Shown: piece by piece, positions 21,705 to 28,374 of the stretch
Position numbering within the stretch: position 1 is the first letter of the stretch
Layout: the number at the start of each line of letters is the position of its first letter
Assembly (NCBI RefSeq): GCF_001279005.1
Contig: NZ_LGCN01000245.1
Location: 1 to 28,517, forward strand
Reading direction: 5' to 3'
Origin: Streptomyces caelestis
Lineage (GTDB): Bacteria > Actinomycetota > Actinomycetes > Streptomycetales > Streptomycetaceae
Length of the DNA: 28,517 nt
Program-made: the position numbers and the translations under genes
The notes under the pieces: generated by a model
Told to the model about the DNA's origin: nothing
The model's database searches: none
The model's input: only the letters and a program-made list of their open reading frames with translations

Positions 21705-22430
21705 ATGGAGCTCATCGTCCTGTGGGACATCGACCACACCCTCATCGAGAACGCGGGGGTGAGCAAGGAGATCTACGCCGCCGCCTTCCTGGCGCTCGCG
21801 GGGCGCGAGCCGACGGGCCCGGCACGGACCGAAGGACGCACGGACCGTCTGATCATGCACGACATGTTCGTTCGCGAGGGTCTGCCCGTGCCTGGCTGGC
21901 CCGACATCGAGGCCGCTCTCGGCCGGGCAGGGCGTGAACGCCTGGATGCTCTGCGCTCACGCGGATGGGCCCTGCCAGGAGTCCACGAGGCACTGAAGGC
22001 CGCCTCGGCGCGGAGTGGTTGGGTTTCCTCCGTCCTGACGGGCAATATCGATGCCAACGCCCGTGTGAAGCTCTCCGCGTTCGGCCTCGACTCCTTGCTG
22101 GACCTGCCGGTGGGCGCCTACGGAGCGGACGCCGACCTGCGTCCCGATCTCGTCGCGGTCGCCCGCGAGCGCGTGCAACGGCTTCGTGGTGTTCGGGCCG
22201 ACACGCCCACTGTCCTCGTGGGGGACACCCCCCGCGATGTGGAGGCCGCCCTGGTCACGGAGTGCGGGATCGTCGCTGTCGCCTCCGGTATCCACGATCG
22301 CGCGGAACTCTCAGAGGCCGGCGCCCCCGAGGTCCTGTCCGACCTGGCAGACACCAAGCACCTTCTCAGCGTCCTGGAGTCGTTTGCCAGTGACGGAAAA
22401 CGTCCCGGGACGTCCTCAGGCCGTCCCTGA
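21705..22430 (+). CDS. HAD-superfamily phosphatase
   Basis: The 241-residue protein is the first gene of the rightward operon. Motif I is IVLWDIDHTLIENAG with the nucleophile Asp and the second Asp (DxDxT type). SSVLTGNIDANARVKLSAFG holds motif II, and PTVLVGDTPRDVEAALV is motif IV with the metal-binding Asp pair. Between motifs I and II is a helical cap, so this is a subfamily I HAD phosphatase of the PGP type. The substrate is probably a small phosphorylated molecule such as a nucleotide or sugar phosphate. The ATG at 21705 has no ribosome site and sits six bases after a -10-like TACGCT, pointing to a leaderless transcript. The next gene starts 72 bases downstream. Confidence 0.9.
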   Translation: MELIVLWDIDHTLIENAGVSKEIYAAAFLALAGREPTGPARTEGRTDRLIMHDMFVREGLPVPGWPDIEAALGRAGRERLDALRSRGWALPGVHEALKAASARSGWVSSVLTGNIDANARVKLSAFGLDSLLDLPVGAYGADADLRPDLVAVARERVQRLRGVRADTPTVLVGDTPRDVEAALVTECGIVAVASGIHDRAELSEAGAPEVLSDLADTKHLLSVLESFASDGKRPGTSSGRP

Positions 22431-22502
22431 ACGCGGTGACGAGGTCCCCGAGCAGACTGCCACGATCGGGTTCCCCAAAGGCAGTCAGCCGAAGGAGCCC
22501 AA

Positions 22503-23405
22503 GTGATCAGGGAAGTCACCGGGATCAGGAAGATCCGGATGCTGTACCTACAGTTGCTCTACCGCTGCAACTTCACGTGTCTGCACTGCTTCCACGGCAA
22601 GAGGCTCCAGTACGCGGACGCCTTCACCGCCGACGAAGCCGTCGGCCTCCTCACCCTGATGAGGGACGAGTACGGCACGGAGGCCGTCACCCTGCTCGGC
22701 GGAGAGCCGTTCGTCCACCGGGACCTCTCACAGGTCGTCCGCCATGCCAAGGAGGAACTGGGCCAGCGTGTCGAGATCTGCACCAACGGGTACCGGATCG
22801 AGCGCCGCCTGACCGAGATCGCGCCGCACCTGGACCTTCTCCGGGTCTCCCTGGAGGGCGTCGGATCGACCAACGACGGCATCCGCAGGCACGGCAGTTA
22901 CCAGAGCGCCCTCGACTCACTGCGCCTGGCACGGGACCTCGGAGTACCGACCGGTGCGACCATGACCGTCACCTCACGGAACATCGGTGAAGTACTCCCA
23001 CTCGCCGGCGTTCTGGCCGGGCTCGGAGTCCGGCAGCTCAAGCTCCACCATCTGCGACCCGTCGGCAACGCCGCCGACCATCCCGAGTTGCTGGTCACCG
23101 ACCCGGCCTCCTACGGCCGGCTCCGCGAAGAGCTCGCGTCGGCCGAGCTGCCCCTGGAAGTGATCGTCGACGAGGACCTCTCCGAGCATGGCGCCCCACA
23201 GCTCTGCGCCCCGACCGGCGGACCTCACGAGATCGACCGGATCGAGGCCGACCCGCGTGGTGCCCTGACCATGTCCTGCAAGGCCGTGGGCAAGGACTCC
23301 CACGCCTTCTGGTACGAGAAGAGCGCCGGCCGCATCGTCCACAAGCCCTCGGTTACGGACGAGCTCACGCTTGCGGTGCCGGACGTGGTGTACGCCCGTG
23401 CCTGA
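22503..23405 (+). CDS. Radical SAM enzyme
   Basis: The 300-residue protein binds a 4Fe-4S cluster through CNFTCLHC (residues ~22-29, CxxxCxxC) and cleaves S-adenosylmethionine. LLGGEPFVHRDL is the GGE SAM-binding motif. ICTNGYRI, LLRVSLEGVGSTNDGIRRHG, and TMTVTSRNIGEVLP are the following barrel strands in the MoaA/PqqE style. The C-terminal part has two lone Cys (QLCAPTGGPHE; LTMSCKAVGKDSHAFWYEKS), a possible reduced SPASM-like region. The reaction is unknown. The CFH after the cluster motif superficially recalls viperin, but the core wording is not viperin-like. GTG at 22503 has AAGGAG six bases upstream. The gene overlaps the kinase gene by 8 bases. Confidence 0.9.
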   Translation: MIREVTGIRKIRMLYLQLLYRCNFTCLHCFHGKRLQYADAFTADEAVGLLTLMRDEYGTEAVTLLGGEPFVHRDLSQVVRHAKEELGQRVEICTNGYRIERRLTEIAPHLDLLRVSLEGVGSTNDGIRRHGSYQSALDSLRLARDLGVPTGATMTVTSRNIGEVLPLAGVLAGLGVRQLKLHHLRPVGNAADHPELLVTDPASYGRLREELASAELPLEVIVDEDLSEHGAPQLCAPTGGPHEIDRIEADPRGALTMSCKAVGKDSHAFWYEKSAGRIVHKPSVTDELTLAVPDVVYARA

Positions 23406-24039
23406 CCACCCGCGATTCGAGAGCCTCGAAGGCTTACGGGGCACCGGCAAGTCGACCATCGCACCTATGCTCGCCGCCGCCCGGCAAGCCGTACTCGTCC
23501 CCACCGTGCCGGCCCTCTACCAGCCCCTCAGGCACGCCGTGGACCAGCGGACCAACGTCGACGCGCGGATGTGCCTCTACCTCTCCGCGTTGTTCACCGC
23601 GGCCGAGGAGATCCAGGACCACCTCGACGCCGGCGTCCCCGTAGTCGTCGAGAGCTACTTCGCCCGGTGCCTCGCCACTCACCAGGCCTTGGGCGCCCGC
23701 CTCGGCGTCACGCTGCCGCACGGGCTGCCGACACCCGTCACGTACCACCTCGTCTGCGACGACGACGAACGCCGCCGCCGTCTGGCCACCCGGGGCAAGT
23801 CGGCAACGCGGTGGGACGCGCTGATCGAAACCGTCACGGACCGGGTGACGGACGCCTACTCCTCGTTCCCGATGCGTCGCGTCGACACCACGGGGCGCAG
23901 CCCCGAAGAGGTCCTCCGCTTGATCGCAGCAACCGACAGGCAAGGAGCGAACTCCCATGCAGACCCAGAGCCTGTGGGAGCACACCCTCACCTTCTTCCC
24001 CCAGTTCCTCGGCACATTGCGCGAGCGCGTCGCCCCTGA
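23398..24039 (+). CDS. P-loop kinase of thymidylate-kinase type, TTA-containing
   Basis: The 213-residue protein is a nucleoside-monophosphate-kinase-like enzyme. Walker A is FESLEGLRGTGKSTIAP (G12-T20). VPVVVESYFARCLATHQALG takes the place of the dTMP-kinase DRY/R segment, and DDDERRRRLATRGKS is the lid region. It probably phosphorylates a nucleotide or nucleotide-like product. The Leu in the loop (codon 13) is TTA at 23434-23436, so translation would depend on bldA at the very start of the protein. The GTG at 23398 overlaps the radical SAM stop. The last 28 codons overlap the methyltransferase gene, an unusually long overlap; homology probably ends near LRLIAATDRQ. The substrate is unknown. 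Confidence 0.83.
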   Translation: MPDHPRFESLEGLRGTGKSTIAPMLAAARQAVLVPTVPALYQPLRHAVDQRTNVDARMCLYLSALFTAAEEIQDHLDAGVPVVVESYFARCLATHQALGARLGVTLPHGLPTPVTYHLVCDDDERRRRLATRGKSATRWDALIETVTDRVTDAYSSFPMRRVDTTGRSPEEVLRLIAATDRQGANSHADPEPVGAHPHLLPPVPRHIARARRP

Positions 24040-24619
24040 CGCCACCGTCGCGGTCGTCGGGGCGAGCGATGGCAAGTTCGTCCTGCCGCTCGCCGCCGCC
24101 GGCTACCACGTCGTCGCCATCGAACGTGACGCGCTCGCCCTGCACGGAGGCGAGGTGTGCCTTCCGGGTGACAGTGAGGCCCACGCGATGGGTCTGATCG
24201 ACCGGCTGAAGCTCGAGGAACTCCACTCGCGTGTCCACGTGGTCGAGGACGACTTCCTCGAGGGCGAGCCCCTGGGCGTGCAGTGCGAGGCGGTCTGGAC
24301 GAGCTGCTCGTGGCATTACAGTGCCAACCACCACCGTCCGCTCGCCGAGTTCGTCGACCGCATGCAACGCCTGGTACGCCCGGGCGGTGTGTTCGGTGCG
24401 GAGTTCATGATGCCCGTCGAAAGACGCCACCACATGACCGAGCACTACACCTCCCCCGAGCGCCTGCTGCCTCACTTCCTCGGTGACTGGGAGATCCTGC
24501 TCACCCTGCGCACGAACGAGTTCACGGAACGGCCCCACGTCGGCCAGCCGCACGACCACACCCACCGCATGGGACTGCTCATGGCAGCCCGAGCGTCCAC
24601 CTTCACCGACCACCTCTGA
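23957..24619 (+). CDS. Class I SAM-dependent methyltransferase-like protein
   Basis: The 220-residue protein has a Rossmann core with SAM motif I-like ATVAVVGASDGKFVLPLAAA, the acidic end of strand 2 in YHVVAIERDALALHGGEV, and VHVVEDDFLEGE. WTSCSWHYSANHHRPLAEFV is the motif IV region, and MQRLVRPGGVFGAEFMMPVE is the PGG loop. The usual GxGxG is replaced by GASDGKF, so cofactor binding is likely but not certain. The C-terminus is His-rich (ERPHVGQPHDHTHRMG). AAGGAG lies about ten bases upstream of the ATG at 23957. It begins inside the kinase gene (83 bases overlap), so the two are likely translated together. The substrate is unknown, possibly the kinase or radical SAM product. Confidence 0.82.
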   Translation: MQTQSLWEHTLTFFPQFLGTLRERVAPDATVAVVGASDGKFVLPLAAAGYHVVAIERDALALHGGEVCLPGDSEAHAMGLIDRLKLEELHSRVHVVEDDFLEGEPLGVQCEAVWTSCSWHYSANHHRPLAEFVDRMQRLVRPGGVFGAEFMMPVERRHHMTEHYTSPERLLPHFLGDWEILLTLRTNEFTERPHVGQPHDHTHRMGLLMAARASTFTDHL

Positions 24620-24630
24620 GAGAAGGACCC

Positions 24631-25218
24631 GTGAAGCACGAGTACGAGGCGAAGTTCCTGGCCGTCGACGCCGCCGGACTCCAGTCCAGGCTGACCGCCC
24701 TCGGAGCCGTCCAGGCGTTCCCCCGCACGCTCCTCACCCGCAAGATCTTCGAGAGCGACTCCCTCGACGGCGGGGCCTGGATCCGCCTTCGGGACGAGGG
24801 CACCCGGTCGACACTCACGCTCAAGCAGGTCACCGATGCCACGACGATCGACGGAACCAAGGAGATCGAGACCGAGGTGTCCGACCTGCACGCCATGGCC
24901 GGCATCCTGCGCCGGGTCGGCCTCACCGAGGTGCGCTACCAGGAGAACTACCGCGAGGAGTGGCGCCTGGGCGAGGTCGCCTTCGACTTCGACACCTGGC
25001 CCGGCCTCCCCACCTTCCTGGAGATCGAGGGGCCCGACGAGGCATCGGTCCGGCAGGCCGCCGCGCTGCTGGACCTCGACTACTCCGAAGCCCGCTTCGG
25101 CAGCGTCGACGAGATCTACAAGAGCGAGGCCGGCCGCGACATCCTCACCGAGCCCACCCTCCTGTTCTCCGACGGCGAGAAGCAGGAGGACGTTTCCTCG
25201 GCGGTCCGAAGCCACTGA
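24631..25218 (+). CDS. CYTH-domain protein (class IV adenylate cyclase-like)
   Basis: The 195-residue protein starts KHEYEAKF, which contains the ExExK motif of the CYTH superfamily. Its members bind triphosphates in an eight-stranded tunnel and act as CyaB cyclases or triphosphatases. Strands with paired charged residues follow: AWIRLRDEGTRSTLTLKQV, GTKEIETEVSDL, VRYQENYREEWRLGEVAFDF, and TFLEIEGPDEASVRQAAALL. CyaB-type enzymes and inorganic or thiamine triphosphatases cannot be separated by eye. The GTG at 24631 has AGAAGGA at five bases, 11 bases after the methyltransferase stop, and it is the last gene of the operon. With the HAD, NUDIX, HD and kinase neighbours it suggests nucleotide or polyphosphate chemistry. 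Confidence 0.87.
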   Translation: MKHEYEAKFLAVDAAGLQSRLTALGAVQAFPRTLLTRKIFESDSLDGGAWIRLRDEGTRSTLTLKQVTDATTIDGTKEIETEVSDLHAMAGILRRVGLTEVRYQENYREEWRLGEVAFDFDTWPGLPTFLEIEGPDEASVRQAAALLDLDYSEARFGSVDEIYKSEAGRDILTEPTLLFSDGEKQEDVSSAVRSH

Positions 25219-25241
25219 TCAGGGAAGCGGACACACCTCGC

Positions 25242-25907
25242 TCACGGACCCTCGTCGTCGAGCACGTGGGCGATGGCCAGGGCGATCCGCTCGATCCAGT
25301 CGATGGCGTCCGTCACCTCGGCCTCGTCGATGGGTCGGCGCTGCTTCAGGTCGCCGTCGATGAGGTCCGCGTCATGGGCGATCTTGTTGCGGCGCTGGGT
25401 GATCTCCAGGTAGCGGCCGCGCAGGGTCTTCTCGTTGAACGTCGTACGCCCCTGGAAGAACTCCTTGTTGATACACCCGGCCGCCTCGAACCAGACCTTC
25501 TTCTCCGTCACGAGCTTGAGCACTTCGGCGATCTTCCCGGGGTGCTGGAGCGCCTGCACGGCGAGCTTCTCGCGCAGGTGCTCCACGACGGCCTCGGAGA
25601 GCGTGACCTCGCCCCGCCGTACCGCCTCGACCCGGTGCAGCGGCAGTTCGTACCTCCGCAGCTGAGGCGGCATGGAGGGGCTGTCCTGGAGCGTCAGTTC
25701 GGCCACCCGGCGCAGTACCTCCTCGTGCAGCCAGTGGTCGATGGCGGCGACGGCCTGGACCCAGGCCGCCCGGTAGAAGTCGTCGATGTCGATCGTGGGC
25801 GACCGGAAGGGCGTGAGCATCCGGCCCGCCTTCACCATGCGCCGGGCGTACGACAGGTTCGTCATGAACGCCTCGAACTGGCGCGTCTGCGGCCTGGAAA
25901 CAGCCAT
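25242..25907 (-). CDS. HEPN-domain RNase-like protein (RiboL-PSP-HEPN type)
   Basis: The 221-residue, helix-rich protein has the HEPN catalytic pattern near the C-terminus: RYLEITQRRNKIAHDADL, where RNKIAH is the RX4H motif of HEPN ribonucleases. AWVQAVAAIDHWLHEEVLRR and KKVWFEAAGCINKEFFQGR are typical surrounding segments. HEPN proteins often act as toxins or abortive-infection effectors that cut RNA. No antitoxin such as an MNT nucleotidyltransferase is next to it. The ATG at 25907 (MAVSRPQTRQFEAF) has GGGG seven bases upstream; another Met at 25865 is possible, and the frame is open upstream to 26114. It is convergent with the CYTH gene 23 bases away. The function is inferred from the motif. 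Confidence 0.75.
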   Translation of the reverse strand: MAVSRPQTRQFEAFMTNLSYARRMVKAGRMLTPFRSPTIDIDDFYRAAWVQAVAAIDHWLHEEVLRRVAELTLQDSPSMPPQLRRYELPLHRVEAVRRGEVTLSEAVVEHLREKLAVQALQHPGKIAEVLKLVTEKKVWFEAAGCINKEFFQGRTTFNEKTLRGRYLEITQRRNKIAHDADLIDGDLKQRRPIDEAEVTDAIDWIERIALAIAHVLDDEGP

Positions 25908-26018
25908 GTGCAACCCCACGATCACTCTTCGCCACGATCTCCAGGAGCACGATCGCGGAGCCGCCGGGGGGTGGGTCAAGCCAGGACGTGCCGCGCGGGC
26001 GAAGGTGTCCGAAACAGT

Positions 26019-26028
26019 CCCCCCCCCC
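26019..26028. repeat. Run of ten C residues
   Basis: Ten consecutive C (G on the minus strand) lie in the gap 25908-26047 between the HEPN and Uma2 genes, about 115 bases upstream of the HEPN start. Such tracts can slip, or they can be sequencing artefacts. Nothing else is seen in this gap. Confidence 0.6.
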
Positions 26029-26047
26029 GATTTCCGGAACACGTCCC

Positions 26048-26545
26048 TCACGACTCGTCCCGCTCCGCGCCGTCGTCCTGGTAACGCGGCAGGCCGCTCG
26101 TGAAGATGGTCCACCCGCCGATGGTGACGTCCTCGCCGTAGACGAAGTCCTTGCGCACCGCGTAGCGGGGGCCGTCCGGGGTCGAGTGGATGTCGCTGAG
26201 GACGGCGCCGCTGCCGGTGCGGGGGTCGAAGATCGCGTAGACCGGCACGCCCATCAGCGGATAGTCGCCCATCTTGCCCACCCAGTCGTTGTCCGGGTTG
26301 GACCGCGAGACGACCTCGATGGCGGCGATGAGCGTCCGGGGATCGAAGCCGGCCGGCACCTCCATGTCCGCCAGGGTGATCACCATGACGTCAGGGCGCC
26401 GCATGATGCCCTCGTACTCGTCCTCCACATCAGGCGTGCCCGTATGGGCCACGACCTCTTCCGGCATCACCCTCTCCAGGCGCTTCCGAAGCAGCGACGC
26501 GGTCAGCTCGTGTCGGCCGTTGGGCGACAGAGGGTCGTGGACGAT
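26048..26545 (-). pseudogene. 5'-truncated Uma2-family endonuclease
   Basis: Uma2 proteins are restriction-endonuclease-fold (PD-(D/E)XK) proteins abundant in Streptomyces and cyanobacteria. The core is present: LSPNGRHELTASLLRKRLE, TPDVEDEYEGIMRRPDVMVI, IAAIEVVSRSNPDNDWVGKM, DYPLMGVPVYAIFDPRTG, and YGEDVTIGGWTIFTS. The D of RRPDVMV and the E of AIEVVS are the catalytic pair. The usual N-terminal part (about 45 residues, with the segment PEGYRAE and the first half of the hydrophobic strand before SPLSPNG) is missing; the frame upstream (to 26605) encodes unrelated residues. No recognised start or ribosome site fits. The 5' end seems to have been lost at about 26545. It is therefore probably inactive, or expressed only as a fragment. 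Confidence 0.7.
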
Positions 26546-26766
26546 CCCCCCTTGGTGATTTCGGACTTCCCGGCAACGCGCTGTCCGCGGACCGGATGAA
26601 GTCACACAGGGCCCGGCACCGGCGGGAGGCGCCCTGATGCGCGTGGTGGGGTGTGGTGGTCAGGGGTCTCGCTCCTCGTCGTTCACGCCAGGTGCTGCGG
26701 GACATGAGGTTGTCGACACAGGCCAATGCCCGTAAGACCAAGGTGTTTCGACGGGCGTCGGTCGGG

Positions 26767-26779
26767 TAGCGTGCGGACC
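26767..26779 (+). promoter_or_regulatory. Promoter -10 for the cmx leader, leaderless
   Basis: TAGCGT (26767-26772) is seven bases before the ATG of the leader peptide at 26780. TGTTTC (26744-26749), 17 bases upstream, is a weak -35. No ribosome site precedes the leader. The stretch 26606-26766 has no gene or element I can name. Confidence 0.5.
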
Positions 26780-26845
26780 ATGTCGAGTCCTGAGTCAGAC
26801 AGGGTGGGGGCTTTCGGTCACGCCGTCAGCCCCCTGAACCACTGA
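26780..26845 (+). CDS. Leader peptide of the chloramphenicol exporter gene
   Basis: A 21-codon reading frame encodes MSSPESDRVGAFGHAVSPLN-H and ends TGA. It starts directly at the predicted transcription start, 110 bases before the exporter. A stem-loop (26806-26834) lies inside its coding part. Chloramphenicol exporters of this family in actinobacteria are known to be induced by ribosome stalling on a leader with transcriptional attenuation, so this peptide is the likely sensing element. Its being translated is inferred. Confidence 0.6.
   Translation: MSSPESDRVGAFGHAVSPLNH
26806..26834 (+). promoter_or_regulatory. Leader stem-loop 1
   Basis: GGGGGCT (26806-26812) pairs with AGCCCCC (26828-26834), with an inner CGG/CCG pairing. 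It is inside the leader peptide frame, so a translating or stalled ribosome would open it. It is a candidate attenuator or anti-terminator arm. Confidence 0.55.
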
Positions 26846-26859
26846 GCTCACAGCCCTGT

Positions 26860-26886
26860 CGTCGCACCGCTTTTCACGGTGGGACG
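26860..26886 (+). promoter_or_regulatory. Leader stem-loop 2
   Basis: CGTC-G-CACCG (26860-26869) pairs with CGGTG-G-GACG (26877-26886) with one G-G mismatch. It lies between the leader peptide stop and the exporter start, where a terminator or ribosome-site masking structure would be expected. There is no U-tract after it. Confidence 0.45.
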
Positions 26887-26955
26887 AGTGGCGCTTGGGA
26901 CTGGCCGCGGTGACGAGATGACCTTCTCGTGCCTCTCTCACCTCGGAGCCACTCG

Positions 26956-28134
26956 ATGCCTCTGCCGCTGTATCTGCTTGCCATGGCGGTCTTCGCCATG
27001 GGCACCTCGGAGTTCATGCTCGCCGGCCTCTTGCCGGACATCGCCTCGGATTTCGACGTCACCGTCGGGACAGCAGGCGTGCTCACCTCGGCCTTCGCGA
27101 TCGGCATGATCGTCGGCGCACCCCTGGTGGCCGCGCTTGCCCGTGACTGGCCAAGGCGCCCGGCCCTTCTCGGGTTCGTGCTTGTCTTTGCGGCAACTCA
27201 CGCCTTGGGAGCCGTCACCACGAGCTTCCCCGTCCTGTTCGCTACCCGAGTCGTTGCCGCGCTCGCCAACGCGGGGTTCCTCGCCGTCGCTCTGACGGCT
27301 GCGGCCGGGCTGGTCTCATCCGACAGAAAGGGACGCGCGCTGGCCGTGCTGCTGTCAGGCACGACGGTGGCCACGATCGCCGGTGTCCCTGGTGGGGCGG
27401 TGCTCGGCACGGCACTCGGCTGGCGGGCCACCTTCTGGGCCGTCGCCGCTCTCTGCCTGCCGGCGGCTCTCGGCATCCTGAAAGGCATCCCGGCAGGACG
27501 TGATGAGGATGAGGCGACTGGCAGGCCGGCCTTGCGCGCGGAGCTCGCCCAGCTCGCCCGGCCGCGGTTGCTCCTGGTGATGCTGCTCGGTGCGCTGGTG
27601 AACGCGGCAACCTTCGCAAGCCTCACCTTCCTTGCCCCCGTGGTGACCGACAGCGCCGGGCTGGGCGAGTTGTGGATCTCTGTCGCTCTGGTGCTCTTCG
27701 GTGCCGGTTCCTTCGTAGGCGTCACCGTCGCCGGCCGGCTGTCCGACCGAAGTCCCGGTCCGATCATCGCGGTCGGCGGTCCGGTCCTGCTCATCGGCTG
27801 GCCGGCCTTGGCGATGCTGGCCGACGAACCGGTCGCCCTGTTCATCCTCGTGTTCGTGCAGGGCGCACTGTCGTTCGCGCTGGGCAGCACACTGATCACC
27901 CGGGTCCTCTACGAGGCCGACCGAGCTCCCACCATGGCCGGCTCGTATGCGACCGCGGCGCTCAACGTGGGTGCCGCCGCCGGCCCCGTCGTGGCCGCGG
28001 TTACGCTCGGCGCCGAAGTCGGGGTCCTCGGGCCGCTCTGGGCGAGTGGACTTCTCGTCGCGGTCGCGCTGCTCATCGCGTTCCCCCTCCTCACCGCCAT
28101 CACGGCCGGCCGGAGCACCGAGGTGCCGCGGTGA
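26956..28134 (+). CDS. cmx: Cmx/CmrA-family chloramphenicol efflux MFS transporter
   Basis: The 392-residue, 12-span major facilitator protein probably exports chloramphenicol by proton antiport. The N-terminus, MPLPLYLLAMAVFAMGTSEF followed by MLAGLLPDIASDFDVTVGTA and GVLTSAFAIGMIVGAPLVAA, is the characteristic Cmx/CmlR wording. ATRVVAALANAGFLAVALTA and SGTTVATIAGVPGGAVLGTA are motif B and C regions of drug:proton antiporters. The ATG at 26956 has CGGAG eight bases upstream; the longer frame from 26929 lacks a good site. Upstream are a leader peptide and two stem-loops, suggesting antibiotic-inducible attenuation. Downstream it overlaps a decayed IS481 transposase start by four bases, which fits an acquired gene. 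Drug range is inferred from family resemblance. Confidence 0.85.
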   Translation: MPLPLYLLAMAVFAMGTSEFMLAGLLPDIASDFDVTVGTAGVLTSAFAIGMIVGAPLVAALARDWPRRPALLGFVLVFAATHALGAVTTSFPVLFATRVVAALANAGFLAVALTAAAGLVSSDRKGRALAVLLSGTTVATIAGVPGGAVLGTALGWRATFWAVAALCLPAALGILKGIPAGRDEDEATGRPALRAELAQLARPRLLLVMLLGALVNAATFASLTFLAPVVTDSAGLGELWISVALVLFGAGSFVGVTVAGRLSDRSPGPIIAVGGPVLLIGWPALAMLADEPVALFILVFVQGALSFALGSTLITRVLYEADRAPTMAGSYATAALNVGAAAGPVVAAVTLGAEVGVLGPLWASGLLVAVALLIAFPLLTAITAGRSTEVPR

Positions 28135-28374
28135 CACATGCGAACACCCCCTTGAACATCGAGGGACGCCGAAGGCTCGTGGAGCGCTGCCGCACCCGTC
28201 CGATCGCGCACGTCGCCGCCGAGGCCGGTGTCTTCTGAAGCAGAACGAACTCGGGCGATCGCGGTCTGGAACGTCCACTACAACTACCACCGGCCTCACA
28301 CCGCCGCCGGAAACCGTCCTCCGGCCTCATGCCTCCACGCGAGCGTCACCAACGTCATGGCCGGCAACAGCTAG
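28131..28374 (+). pseudogene. IS481-family transposase remnant with internal deletion
   Basis: From the GTG at 28131 the frame reads THANTPLNIEGRRRLVERCR and TRPIAHVAAEAGVF, then TGA at 28236. This is the start of an IS481-type transposase. About 5 bases after that stop a second frame (28243-28374) reads ERTRAIAVWNVHYNYHRPHT followed by AAGNRPPASCLHASVTN, which is the C-terminal end of the same family, with HYNYHRPHTA as its hallmark. The roughly 240 residues in between, including the DDE catalytic core, are gone. The relic is therefore inactive. Terminal inverted repeats were not found. Its position immediately after the exporter suggests past mobilisation of that gene. Confidence 0.8.

Noticed and set aside
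22503..23405. Prokaryotic viperin
   Set aside because: The CNFTCLHCFH motif, GGEPF and a neighbouring nucleotide kinase are suggestive, but the rest (SLEGVGSTNDGIRRHG and the C-terminal CKAVGKDSHAFWYE part) reads like MoaA/PqqE-type enzymes; kept only as an alternative to test.
24483..26084. Plus-strand frame of 533 codons over methyltransferase, CYTH and HEPN genes
   Set aside because: It crosses three recognised genes in the wrong frame or strand and has no family resemblance.
26879..27109. Plus-strand frame of 76 codons overlapping the start of the exporter
   Set aside because: It is out of frame with the exporter and has Cys/Arg-rich shadow composition; the leader peptide at 26780 fits attenuation better.
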